From: Prunella strophiata
Taxonomy: Eukaryota > Chordata > Aves > Passeriformes > Prunellidae
Assembly: GCA_036583965.1 (NCBI GenBank)
Contig: JAZBQD010000034.1
Span: forward strand, 5,911,476-5,975,475
Reading direction: 5' to 3'
Length of the DNA stretch: 64,000 nt
In this document: one piece after another, positions 24,389-35,583 of the stretch
Layout of the letters: each line of letters starts with the position of its first letter
Numbering within the stretch: position 1 is the first letter of the stretch
Translations under genes and position numbers: made by a program
The notes under the pieces: generated by a model
What the model saw: the letters and a program-made list of their open reading frames with translations, nothing else
Database searches by the model: none
What the model was told of the DNA's origin: nothing

Positions 24389-24429
24389 ACCATGGATGGG
24401 CTTTTTGGAAAGTTTGGTGCTCTCCAAGG

Positions 24430-24721
24430 GAAACTACAAGGGATGGAGGGACAGGACAAGGGGGAATGGCTTCCCACTGATAGAAGGCAGGGATAGATGG
24501 GATATTGGGAAGGAACTGTTCCCTGTGAGGATGGGGAGGCCCTGGAATAGAATTCCCAGAGCAGCTGTGGCTGTTCCATCCCTGGCAGTGTTGGACAGGG
24601 TTGGACAGGGCTTGGAGCAGCCAGGGACAGTGGAAGGTGTCCCTGCCATGGCAGGGGGTGAAACTTCAAGGTCCCTTCCAACCCAAACCATCCCACAACT
24701 CTCTGATTCTATTCCATGATC
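24430..24721 (+). mobile_element. CR1 LINE, truncated 3' end
   Basis: Plus-strand CR1 3' region: GGGACAGGACAAGGGGGAAT, AGATGGGATATTGGGAAGGA, GGTGTCCCTGCCATGG, then AAGGTCCCTTCCAACCCAAA and a tail CTGATTCTATTCCATGATCC. The order and tail match the avian CR1 consensus. A 10-base local repeat (GTTGGACAGG twice near 24589-24608) is internal. It is 5'-truncated and contains no ORF2 domain. Confidence 0.9.
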
Positions 24722-27263
24722 CTTCCCTCATCCTCTTTTGTCCTCCCCTCACTCCTTTGGGTCCATTCCTGCCACAAACCCCTGAGGACAGAAATCACCT
24801 CACGCCGGATTTCACACAGCGCTCACTCACCGATCCCCCTGCTCCACACCCAACGCCATGATCACACCAAAACACCCACAGAGTTCCCAAAAAATCCCCC
24901 AGGATTTGCAGCTCAGCCCTCTCCATCCCTTTGGGGAGGGAAGAGTGGGCACCACCCTGCCCAGGCCAGGCCAGGCCCCTCCAGCCCAGTGGGAGCTCTG
25001 CTGGGATTAACCCAGCCACTTGTTTATTCCCTGGGTTAATTTCACACGCCGAGCACCAAGCTTGTGTTAATTATATGATTTACTGGGCTGTGTTTCTTTT
25101 TTTTTTTTTCATTGCATCGTAAAAAAAGAAAAAAAAAAAGGTCTTGAATAAGAACTCTTGTTCTGGTAAATTTTTGCTTGTTTGTGAACGGCCTGGAAAT
25201 AGTTAACAGCAAGCACATCCTCTGGGCCAAAAGGCACTGGAAGGCTCAGATTATTACCTTATTTATTTTATTTTATTCCTAATTAACATTTTATGAGCTC
25301 TGAATATGTTTACAGAAGCACATGCTGGAAAGGGCACATGGACAAACAGAATTAAGAGCCATTGGCTGCTCCACAGCATGGCCAGATTAAAATATCACTC
25401 AGCAGTCTTGTGCCTTTGCTGGAGGAAGCTGGACAGGCCCATTTACAGCAGGAATAAAGCTCACCTGAATAGTTTCACTTCCTAACCCAAGCCCAAGTGT
25501 TTGGGAGGGAGGAAAAGCTGATCTGCTGGTGGGGAAATAAATCCACCAAGCAGCATTTCCAGAGGGAGCTTTCGGAGCTGGGGCAGTTTGTTCCCTCATC
25601 CCAGCTCTTTGTGGATTCAGTAAAATTAAAGTTAAATGATAAAAATGTCAGGCATTTTGCACAGCAGCTCCTGAGCGTGGTCTCCTAAGATAAAAGGGAG
25701 GGGGAAGGATTCTTGAACCCAGATCTGTCCAGTGGGGCAGGGAGAGGCTTCAGCCTGACCCCGCTGAGGAACAGACCTGGGTTTGCCTCTGTGCCCTGAA
25801 CTCGTCCTGCTCCAGGCTCCAGACTGAAATAATCATTGCCTTGGGAACAGCCTGGCTTGGTTTTATTCGAGTCCATGGGTAAAGCCAGGAGAATGTTCAT
25901 GCTTTCCAGTTCAGGATGAACTCAGGGCCTGGATCAGCCTCTCTCACTCCGAGCTGCTGAGGAATTCCCACCTTTCCTCTGAGCCCACACTGCCCTCCTG
26001 CTTCTGCAGCAGCAATATTGACTCCTTTTTGTCCTTTTTAACAAACCACCTCTCTCTTCCCCCAAGATTTTTCTGCTGCTCCCATTGGAAAATGCAAGAG
26101 CTCTGGGTCCTGTCAACCAATTGCCCACAGAGAGTTTTATTGCCTTTTTTTTAAGATTCCAAGGGAAAAACTAAGGCTGTTTATCAGAGAACTGCAAACA
26201 CTCAGTGCTCCAAGAAATGTTAATATGATGCCCTTGGGATAAACATTGCTTCACTGTGTTTTTAAGCTGTCCATTACTTTCTTTTGGAGAAATAAAAAGA
26301 AATATATTACTAAGAAACAGAATGATTGTACAGCATGGTTAAAATCAGAAATAATCTGGTGGTGGAGAAAAAAAATCCCCACATTTTTCTCCCAAAATAC
26401 ATTTTTAATTGGGAACAGAGCAGTACAGAGATCTAGGTGGAGATAAATTAAGTTTTCCTGCCTTCCTAGGGCTCAACAGAAAGATTTTATTGTTGGCTAA
26501 CATCTTTTAGTACTTTAATTATCAGAACAGAAAAGTGCTCCATTACTCCTTGCACAAAACCAAAACCCTAAGTGATTTATTCATCCATAATATCTGAATT
26601 CCAGCTGGAGAAAGCTTTGAGAGGAGTTTAACTTGCACCTAGAACGATGCTGAAATCTGTGAGAGCTCCAGATCCAAATTACTTTGGTGTCCCTGAGCAA
26701 CTCAAGGATTATTTCTCAGCTCTTTAGACCTGTAGGTGTTTTCTGTCTCTCTATTCCCTTGTGAATCCCAGTTTTTTGGGGCCAGGCATGGCCCATATTC
26801 CCCAAACATGAATGCATTACTACTGCTGGGTATTTCTTATTTGCATGGCTTTCCCTCCCTCTGAATTCTCACGGTTTCCAGAGTCAGCACAGGAGGAAGG
26901 TGGGAATGCCCTCGTAAGCAAATTGTTGCTTCTCAGCGTTATTTTTACTGCTGAGGTGCCTTTGCTGACTCAGAAGAGCCTCATAATTCTGCCTTTTCCA
27001 CTCAACCAACCTTCCTTCCAGTCAGAGCTCTCCTGCAGAAGGAAATTAGAGGGGAAAAAAAAAGCACTAGCAGGGGATTTATTGTTGATTTATATAAAAA
27101 AGCAATGATCGTTCAGCTGTAAATAAATACAGGATCCTGATCAGCCACAAGGTTCAGCCACTCTGGAGATAAAGGAGAGCTGATTCTTTAGCCAGAGGTT
27201 CATCTGCTGTGGCAGCAGCTGCACACACTGAAAGTGCACACTGTGCCCTTTTCCTTCCCATCA
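24722..27263. other. Unique non-coding DNA
   Basis: No gene is supported. There is a T13/A-run inverted pair at 25096-25140 (listed). The remainder is unique sequence, with AT-rich patches at 25260-25300 and 26240-26420. Short opposing frames are treated as chance. Confidence 0.55.
25096..25140. repeat. T-run / A-run inverted repeat
   Basis: A C-T13 block (25096-25109) is followed after 11 bases (CATTGCATCGT) by A7-G-A11 (25121-25139). The two arms can pair into a long A/T hairpin whose single G/C interruption also aligns. It resembles back-to-back poly(A) insertions or replication slippage rather than a functional site. Confidence 0.75.
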
Positions 27264-27639
27264 CCACAGAATTCACAGAATTCACAGAATCACAGAATCA
27301 CCAGGGTTGGGAGAGACCTTCAAGATCATCGAGTCCAACCCAGCCCCAACCCCTCAACTGAACCCTGGCACCCAGTGCCACATCCAGGCTTTGTTAAACA
27401 CACCCAGGGATGGTGACTCCACCACCTCCCCAGGCAGCCATTCCAGAATTTTATCACCCTTTCTGTGAAAAACTTTTCCTGATATCCAGCCTGAATTTCC
27501 CTTGGTGCAGCTCGAGGCTATGTGCTCTGGTTCTGTCAGGTCCTGGAGAAAGAGCCCAACCCCAGCTGAGCACAGCCACCTTTCAGGGAGTGTAGAGAGT
27601 GATAAGGTCACCCTTCAGCTTCCTTTTCTCCAGGCTCCA
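27264..27639 (-). mobile_element. CR1 LINE, truncated 3' end with intact tail repeats
   Basis: The plus strand begins with four tandem ACAGAATTC / ACAGAATC units (27266-27299), the diagnostic CR1 3' tail in reverse. It continues with GGTTGGGAGAGACCTTCAAG, ATCATCGAGTCCAACCCAG, the CCACCTCCCCAGGCAGCC block, and ends with CCTTTTCTCCAGGCTCCACC. About 375 bases of the minus-strand CR1 3' end are present with good tail preservation, suggesting one of the younger copies here. Open frames through it are artefacts. Confidence 0.93.
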
Positions 27640-28144
27640 CCATGAGTTTAGCAAAACCATTCATCTACTGGCCAATATTCTGCAATTTCTGCTATCTCAC
27701 TGAGCAGCAAAACCTGCAGGTGATGGTGGATTTCCAGACAGGGCGAGGGGGGGGGGGGGAAAGAAGAAAAAAAATCCCTTGGAACTGGTTTCTGTCAAAG
27801 GGTGAATTAGAGTGTGGCATAAACAAACAGCCCAACACATTCTCCTGTTTACATGGGGCCAGAGAATGTTTGTAAGGCTGAGTCCTGGGGGAGACACTGG
27901 GGGTAAAAATGTCCAGACTTCCCCTGCTGCAGGTCCAGAACTGCAGGGGGAAAGGGAGGGAACAACGAGTGCTCTGAGAAAGGAATTGTGCAATAGGAAA
28001 TTGCTGCTGTTCCATTTTGCACCATTTTGTACAAATGTGCTGATGGGACATTTTGTTTGCCTGCCTGGAGACAGTTCAGCAGATTGCTGGAGGTTTGGGT
28101 GCCTCCATAAGGGTGAAAGAGGTGCTGTAGCTGCCCCAAATTTG
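27640..28144. other. Unique non-coding DNA with a G13 run
   Basis: An uninterrupted G13 run lies at 27747-27759, followed by AAAGAAGAAAA. The rest is unique sequence between the CR1 and the CTT array. No gene is supported. Confidence 0.6.
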
Positions 28145-28352
28145 TTTCTTTTCTTCTTCTTCTTCTTCTTCTTCTTCTTCTTCTTCTTCTTCTTCTTCTG
28201 CCTCTTCTTCTTCTTCTTCTTCTGCTTCTTCTTCTTCTTCTTCTTCTTCTTCTGCTTCTTCTTCTTCTTCTTCTGCTTCTTCTTCTTCTTCTTTCTTCTT
28301 TTCTGCTTCTGCTTCTTCTTCTTCTTCTTCTTCTTCTTCTTCTTCTTCTCTT
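28145..28352. repeat. (CTT)n / (GAA)n array with TGC and pure-T interruptions
   Basis: About 208 bases of CTT repeats on the plus strand, interrupted by occasional CTG/TGC units (for example near 28200, 28224, 28253, 28275, 28304) and a few T or TC slips. The complementary strand is GAA-rich. Long GAA/TTC tracts are known to form triplexes and to expand. The interruptions break the array into blocks of roughly 20-50 bases. The Lys-rich minus-strand frame (27697-28521) and the Phe-rich plus-strand frame are pure artefacts of this repeat. Confidence 0.96.
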
Positions 28353-29283
28353 GGATTCTCAGTTTCACAAAGAATAACTCCAGCTTTTTATACAAAAGCA
28401 ATTTAATTCCAACAAGCTTTAACCAAGTAGAAGTGAGTCCTCCTACTTCTATCTGAGGTTGTATTCTTGAAGCAATTTCTTGTCTTCTGGTCTGCCTTGC
28501 TTTTTGGAGATATTGGGCCAATTATCCATGAATTCCATGGATCAATCCCTGTGAGTTTCCACTATCACAAATTCAAAATACAGACTTTCTCTTCTCAGAG
28601 ATCTAAGAGCTGCTCCAAACCTTTTCTCCTATTCCTGGAATTGCACCAAGCAGAGGCTCTGGAAGCCACAGTTTGTCCATGATCAGCTCCTGAGGCTGCC
28701 CAAGGAAAACCTTCCCCTTTCTTCAGGGATTAAATAGATTTTCCCGTGGTTTGTAGTTGAGCCTGAAATCAGGAATTCAGTCTGGAGACAGCCTCTTAAT
28801 CCTGATTTCATTTTTCCCTCTGGAGTCAGGGTCTGCACATCAAACTCCAGAGAGAAAAAATCTGTTCAAGCCCTGACTCCAGAGCTTGAAACTCCAGCAG
28901 AAAGTTCAAGGGAAACATTTGGAACATGAGGATTTCTCAGCTGATGGTGCTTATTTGGATCCCCTTTGATCAAGGATAATAATGCTTAAAAGAGTATTTG
29001 GATAGAGAGATTTTTAAGTGGAAATCATATTTAATGCTCCCACTGCTGCTTCTTAAGGGAAAAAATCCCACAAACAGAGACCTGGAGGCTTCCTACCCTT
29101 CTCAGAGGTGGAATTTTGTGCTTTGCTATTTATTGACTTGCTTTGGTGCTCTCAGATGGAGACATTATCAGACTCATCACCCCGGGGCAGATCAAAGGCA
29201 GCAGCTCGGGCTCCTCCCCGGGGGGAAGATAAAGTGCTGCACTTGACCTGTGCCTGGAATGTGGGATGGGGTCAAAATGCAGG
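28353..29283. other. Unique non-coding DNA
   Basis: No gene or repeat family was recognised. A 7-bp inverted repeat ATCCATG / CATGGAT with a 5-base loop occurs at 28524-28542. A GC-richer patch with CCCCGGGG and CCCCGGGGGG strings lies near 29180-29225. Confidence 0.55.
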
Positions 29284-29396
29284 AAAATAAAAATAAAATA
29301 AAATATAAAATAAAATAAAATAAAATAAAATAAAATAAAATAAAATAAAATAAAATAAAATAAAATAAAATAAAATAAAATAAAATAAAATAAAAT
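29284..29396. repeat. (TAAAA)n pentanucleotide microsatellite
   Basis: About 113 bases of the 5-base unit TAAAA, roughly 22 copies, nearly perfect apart from a TATAAAA slip near the left end. It explains the Leu/Phe/Tyr-rich minus-strand frames. Near-perfect copies indicate recent slippage. Confidence 0.96.
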
Positions 29397-32107
29397 ATAT
29401 AAATAAGTAAATAATCTTTCCCTTCCACCTGTGCCTTTGGAGGCTCCTGCACTGAACAAAGCAGGGACTTAACTTTCAGGCATTTCTGCAGGTAAAATGT
29501 AGGAGAAGCTGGATGATCATTGCTTTTTTTCCTTCTACAACCAAGACCTCCTTTTCTGCAACTCAGGAAAATTCAGGAAGAGACAGCCACTAAGCACCTC
29601 CAATATCCTTTTATCCTTTATCCCAGACTCTTCCTTCCAACCAGCAAAATAAGCATCTTTTCCCACCGCAGTATTTCCTTTTTTTTTTTTAATTTTTTCC
29701 TTGAAAACTTACACTGCCATTAACAAAAACGCCAGTAGGACTGAAGGGAGCTGTCTGTTCCCAGCTCCAACAGCAGTCTCCGCTGTCTGAGCGATTTTGG
29801 GAGTTTTCCCAGCCCACTGCTGCTGCCTGAGCTGCTGAGCAGTGGCAGTGGGAAGCACAGCAGGCAGCTCTGGAGCAGTGGAGACACAACCCCACCATCC
29901 CAGAGCCCTCCTCCAGCACTGCCTCTGCCTTTTGTTGTGATTGTGAGCTCCAGGGCTCTGGTGCTCTGCAGTAAATCACTCCCAGCAGCCCCCAAAAGGA
30001 ATAATTTGGGCAAGTCGTGCTCCAGCTGGTGTCCTGGAGAGAGGCTGGCTGCAGACACCTTGGTGGGTTGCCTCTTCTGCTTCCTGAGCATGAGAAGCTC
30101 TCATTTCAGCTCCTGAGCTTATTGCAGCTCCTGGGTACCTGCCTGACCTAATTTAGAACGCTGAGAGCTGCTCTGATTCATCTCCTCAGGAAATTTGGGC
30201 TCTCCAGGCTTGGCCAGCAGTGCCCTGTTTCCTCTGAATAAGCTCTGGCCAAAACAGAAATGGTCCCTTCCTGGCACTGCTGCTGCTGCTCAAGAGCCTC
30301 AGAGCTCCTGCAAAAGGGAGAAATGTTCATTGCTGGCCACAGTAATGCAGGAATAATAGCAATAAATGAATAATACAGGTAGCTCTGAAAGGAAAGCCTC
30401 AGAAATGTGTGGAGTTGAAAGGTGGCCTGCAAAACCTGCACCATTTTAGCACCAGCTCAAGCTCCCTGCCTTCATCCCTGTGATCCCAGTTTTACCAGGA
30501 ATAAAGGCAAGAAATGCCATTGGAGTTGTCATTTGTTTGCTGACAGATCCCCAAGATGCCTCCAGGGGAAGAGAAACCAGCAATAAACTGATTTCTGACT
30601 ACATTTTGACACTACCTGAACCCAAATTTATCCAAGCACTTTCCACCCTGCCTGACTCTGGGTTTGAAGGCACACATGAAGAGCTTTTCCAGACAAAGGC
30701 TCTGTGTTACCTCAGCCTGTCTGTGCTCCCTCCTGCTGGAGCACAGCCGTGGTCTGAGACACAGATCAGGGCTGCAGATCTACCTGGGAAATCACCTGTG
30801 GCAAGGGGAGCTCATGGCAGGCTCAGTGCTGCTGCCTGAAAGGTTTATTTGCATTTATTTGGGTTTCTTTGCTGCACAGACACTTTCTGTGTCCAAACCC
30901 ATCTTTCTCACCAGAAAGAGGCACTGAGGAACACGATGGGAGCAGCACAAACACTCCTGGCAAGCAGCTGCCAGGACCTGGCTGAAGCTCTCCTCCTTTG
31001 CTGTTGCTGTTTTTGCTGAATTCTGACAAAGCCTCACCTGCAGGTTTGTGCTGCCTGGGCTGCTCAGAGGGATGGATGGCCAAGGGACAACAAATCCACT
31101 GGCCAGATTGGAATAATTCCGGGTTAAAAGCAAGAAATATCCTTTTTTGTGTGCCCCTGGTGCAGAGGCTGAGCCATCCCATCCTGCACACACTGCAGGA
31201 GGATTGCTGATCCCTGGGGAGGGAAGCCTTGCCCCAGCCCTTGGAACAGAGCTGATTTACCTGGATTACCTCAATCTTTTAATTACCCTGTGCTCTCCCT
31301 CTCAAAGCCATGGGTCCAGTTTGTGATTCCTGAGTTATTTTCCTGATTTTTGGCACCTCAGAGCTGCAAGTCTGTGCCTCTCCTGCAGGACAGGGAGAGG
31401 TGAACTTTGTGTCTTGGCTGCTGCCAGGGCCATTATGGAGAATTGGAGGTGATTCATTACTTAAAGACTTCTGGGCCCATTCCCCAAACTTGGAAGGAAT
31501 TCTGGGCACTCTGCCTGCTCTACCCAAATTTGTGGTGGTTTCCCAGAATGCAAAATTGAGCACAAGGCACATCAGGGTGTGCTCTGAGAGGATAAGTGAG
31601 TTGGAAGGCAAAGATTCCTTTTTTGTCTCCTAATTCCTTTGTCTGGTATTTCTTGACAAGGTAACCCAGCGCTGGAAATAAATTGAATTTACTGCAGCCT
31701 CAGATAGGAATGGAATTGTTTTATTCATGTGCTGTTTGTGGCCTTAAAGAACCTTTTTTGCTTTCATGGATTTGTATAAAAATCCCTGGCTGGAATGGTG
31801 TCAGAGATGAACAGGATTTACTGCTGCAGCTCTTGTGGTCAGAACTAATTACCAGCTGCATTCTCTCAGATCTTAACTGTGCCTCTGGATGAAGACATTC
31901 AGACAGAAATTTTGTTCATTTGGTTGGCTTGGGGTTCCCATCTTCAAGGTGGAAAATGAAAATTAACCTCCAGCAGAGGAAAAAGCCTTGGAGAAAGTAA
32001 AATTTGTTTTCATAGAGAGAGATGCTGCTGAAAAACCAGCAGCTTGTGGAACTGTTGTAGATAAGGAAATTTTGCTGGTGGCAGTGACAGAGATGGGCTG
32101 AGAAGGG
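29397..32107. other. Unique non-coding DNA
   Basis: No gene is supported. The stretch includes a T10-AA-T6 block near 29680 and GC-moderate unique sequence up to 31.4 kb. Frames of 96-123 codons occur on both strands at 29689-31193 and overlap each other without recognisable domains. Confidence 0.55.
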
Positions 32108-32211
32108 CAGGTTTGGAGGAAATAAAATTGGAATTAACTTGGAGCAGAGCATTTGCTGCTCCAGGTTTGGAGGAAATAAAATTGGAATTAACTTGGAGCA
32201 GAGCATTTGCT
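32108..32211. repeat. Tandem duplication, 54-bp period, 50 identical bases
   Basis: Copy one starts CAGGTTTGGAGGAAATAAAA at 32108 and copy two starts identically at 32162. The two are identical for 50 bases, through GCAGAGCATTTGCT, after which copy one has GCTC and the second leaves the repeat. This is a recent local duplication with no other copies nearby. Confidence 0.95.
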
Positions 32212-32925
32212 TACCTGAGCCACTGGGATGCTGAGTGACTTCGAGGTTTTAGCACATTTCCAGTTGTGAATTGTCACTTTGTTCATTTAAAAGCAGGCTG
32301 AACATAAAAAGCTCTTTTTTTTTTTTTTTTTTTTTTTTCCCCTTAATTCATAAATAACAGCAGATCATCAGTCCATTAATGGACATGCCTGGACAAAAAC
32401 TTCCTGGGATGACCCCTGATGAACTCCAGGTGATTTTGTCAGGTATTTATTGTCCATTTATGGTCCATAGGAGAGGAATGTTTTAATACTCATGTCACAC
32501 TCAGCACCAGTCAAACACAAGTGGCCAAGTCCAAGCTCCAAGCAGACCTGAGATTTCTGGGATGATTTTCCTGCAGTTTGAAGTGACTATGGCTTTTTGT
32601 TTAACATCACATCACTTTTATCTTTCTTTACTTCAATCCACTGATCCTTTAAAATTCTTGTATTTCACCATCAATTTCCAGCTTCATCTGAATTCCTCAC
32701 AGCTCCCAGGGACACATGGGAACAGGGATATTCCTGCCAGGTGTGCTTTGTTTTGGAATCCATTTCAAAGCAATGATTTGTGCTGAGGAAAATTTTCCTT
32801 TTTCCCTTTATAATCAGTGTTTGCACTTGGGAAGCTCCCTTCTAATCTCATATCCCAAGCAGGAGATTCTTGGAGTTGGGATAATTGGCAGTGGAAGCAT
32901 CAAAGAGAAAATGCTTTTTTAAAAA
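32212..32925. other. Unique non-coding DNA with T24 run
   Basis: The stretch contains a homopolymer T24 at 32315-32338 and otherwise unique AT-rich sequence. No gene is supported. Confidence 0.6.
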
Positions 32926-33150
32926 AAATATATACATTAAAAAAATATATATTTAAATATACATATATATTTATATAATATAATTATATACAATTTATAT
33001 ATATAATTATCTATATAATATATTACTATATATAATAAATTTTATTGTTTATAATAATTTTTATTATTCATTATTATTTATAATAAATAATTTCTAATTT
33101 TTAAAATGCATTTTTATGTTTATATTTTTTAATATTTATTTATCTAGTTT
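32926..33150. repeat. AT-only low-complexity island
   Basis: About 225 bases are almost entirely A and T, dominated by ATATAT, TATAATAT and TTTATTATT strings, with only a handful of C or G. Such DNA melts easily and can act as a replication-stress or matrix-attachment-like region, but no function is shown. Degenerate TA microsatellite decay is the simplest explanation. Confidence 0.85.
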
Positions 33151-34054
33151 TAAGACTGAAAGTGGCATTTTGCTAAGAGTGTAATGTTATTCCTTCAGTT
33201 AAGCAAAAGCGTTTAGCCTGTACAAAACCTCTGAATCACTTTTAACTCATTTTTTTAGAAGAAAAGAAATCCTCTAATGCAGGAAGTTCTTCTGCAATAT
33301 TAAGGGAAAGAGCAGGTATTTGTCTTTAGAGGAGATTGATGTGCTTTGGGAAAGTTGAATTTAAGTCAAAAAACATTTGTACCTTCCGTGTTTGGTGCAA
33401 TAAAAGCAAGATTTTTTTCTTTCTTACAAGGAGGGATCTGAGTAATCTCAGGCTCTCTGCTCTGGGTGCTTTCATTTCCATTCTTCTCAATTTAAAGCAG
33501 GATTTTCCATGAGGGAACTCTCCTGCTCCATGAACTGCCTGGGATGATATGGATGGGAAGTTTCTCCTCAATATCAGGAGAATAAATTTTCATGTCTGAA
33601 TTTCTAGACCGAACTTCAAATGTCTTTTCATCTCTGTATTCACTTAAAAGCACAAACTTCCACTGAAACACCTCCCACTCATTCACAAACCAGCTGAAAA
33701 TTACAATTTAACAGGGAAATGTCAAGACCAAGCTGATCTTTCCTTGAAAAAAAAAACATTTGGAAAGGTTTGCTTAAAATCTAATGTTCCACAGGGATTC
33801 TGAAGAAGCTGAGATCTGAATCTCAGCTACAGGACACATCCAAAGATCATCTCAAAGGAAACTGGTGGCCTTTTTGGGTTCTCTTTTGGAGAACCTCTTT
33901 GGAACTGGCCAGGTGTAGTTTGTAACTATGAGTACTCTTGTTTTAATTTAATATTTGGGCTTTTTCTCCAGATATTGGGATGAGACATCACTGCAGAGTA
34001 ATGCAAAACAGTTAAACTAACAAGTGCAAAAGCCACTTAGCTTATATGAAAATA
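33151..34054. other. Unique non-coding DNA
   Basis: Unique AT-rich sequence with no gene signal up to the poly-T tract. Two short minus-strand frames at 33326-33686 lack any recognisable domain. Confidence 0.55.
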
Positions 34055-34256
<202 letters not shown>

Positions 34257-35066
34257 CCTTCCTTCCTTCCTTCCTTCCTTCCTTCCTTCTTCCTTCCTTC
34301 CTTCCTTCCTTCCTTCCTTCCTTCCTTCTTCCTTCCTTCCTTCTTCCTTCCTTCCTTCTTCCTTCCTTCCTTCCTTCCTTCCTTCTTCCTTCCTTCCTTC
34401 TTCCTTCCTTCCTTCTTCCTTCCTTCCTTCTTCCTTCCTTCCTTCTTCCTTCCTTCCTTCCTTCTTCCTTCCTTCCTTCTTCCTTCCTTCCTTCTTCCTT
34501 CCTTCCTTCTTCCTTCCTTCCTTCCTTCTTCCTTCCTTCCTTCTTCCTTCCTTCCTTCTTCCTTCCTTCCTTCTTCCTTCCTTCCTTCCTTCCTTCCTTC
34601 CTTCCTTCCTTCCTTCCTTCTTCCTTCCTTCCTTCCTTCCTTCCTTCTTCCTTCCTTCCTTCCTTCCTTCCTTCTTCCTTCCTTCCTTCCTTCCTTCTTC
34701 CTTCCTTCCTTCCTTCTTCCTTCCTTCCTTCCTTCCTTCTTCCTTCCTTCCTTCCTTCCTTCCTTCTTCCTTCCTTCCTTCTTCCTTCCTTCCTTCCTTC
34801 TTCCTTCCTTCCTTCCTTCCTTCCTTCTTCCTTCCTTCCTTCTTCCTTCCTTCCTTCCTTCTTCCTTCCTTCCTTCCTTCCTTCCTTCCTTCCTTCTTCC
34901 TTCCTTCCTTCTTCCTTCCTTCCTTCCTTCCTTCTTCCTTCCTTCCTTCCTTCTTCCTTCCTTCCTTCTTCCTTCCTTCCTTCTTCCTTCCTTCCTTCCT
35001 TCTTCCTTCCTTCCTTCCTTCCTTCCTTCCTTCCTTCCTTCCTTCCTTCCTTCTTCCTTCCTCTCT
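34257..35066. repeat. (TTCC)n array with regular TTC interruptions
   Basis: About 810 bases consist of TTCC units in which a unit regularly loses one C, giving CTTCTTCC. The missing-C positions are often 15 bases apart (three TTCC plus one TTC, for example across 34320-34570) and elsewhere 19, 23 or 27 bases apart, forming a loose higher-order repeat. No purine interrupts the tract before A at 35067. Frames of 340-382 codons on both strands (Leu/Pro/Ser/Phe or Lys/Glu/Gly/Arg rich) are translations of this repeat, not genes. Confidence 0.97.
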
Positions 35067-35341
35067 AATTGCATTTTTACCTGAAATCTGTGACAGATAG
35101 CTGAGGCACTAATGTTTTTCTCTGGTAATAAGCTGGATGTGGAACAGAGCTCCTTTAGAATATGTACGGTAAAGTGGAAATGCATGCTTTGGTGACTGCT
35201 ATAAAGCAGGCCAAAGATATGTCAAGTCCAATTAATGTCAATAAGGAACATCTGTATTTAGGCACCCAAGTTACTTAATGCAAACATTTCATAATTATAT
35301 ACTATAGCACACATGGAGCATTATGAGATGTGGTGTCCCAG

Positions 35342-35358
35342 TGTGAATAATATTCACA
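35342..35358. repeat. 8-bp inverted repeat with 1-base spacer
   Basis: TGTGAATA-A-TATTCACA is a perfect inverted repeat. It sits in AT-rich unique DNA and could be a dimeric protein-binding site or chance. Confidence 0.75.
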
Positions 35359-35549
35359 TTTTTCAGATCAGTCAGCAGTCTTGGTCTGGCTTTGGCTCAG
35401 CTTGCAGTCTCCCTGTAAGAGCATTTCTTTATAATATTGAATTAAGTACAATCCACATTTTTTCTCTTATCTGTGAAATCTTGTGGTTGTGGCTTGACTG
35501 TTTTTATAAAATGAAAGATCCAAGTGCATGTAAAGCTGAGGGTTTGGGG

Positions 35550-35551
<2 letters not shown>

Positions 35552-35581
<30 letters not shown>
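35552..35581. repeat. Poly-T run, T30
   Basis: A 30-base uninterrupted T run preceded by GGGGTC, about 480 bases right of the large pyrimidine tract. Length is subject to assembly error. Confidence 0.9.

Positions 35582-35583
<2 letters not shown>

Larger units (their letters stand above)
20357..24429. other. Unique non-coding DNA
   Basis: No gene is supported. The stretch contains a perfect 12-bp inverted repeat at 21065-21091, a regulatory-looking segment at 21300-21700 (both listed), a T10 run near 21930, and a (TG)8 run at 24373-24388. A minus-strand frame of 139 codons (22417-22836) is unrecognisable. Confidence 0.55.

Noticed and set aside
27697..28521. 274-codon Lys-rich minus-strand frame
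   Set aside because: Its core is the CTT/GAA array and the flanks show no recognisable domain.
29130..29459. Tyr/Phe/Leu-rich minus-strand frames
   Set aside because: Direct translation of the TAAAA pentamer array, not a membrane protein.
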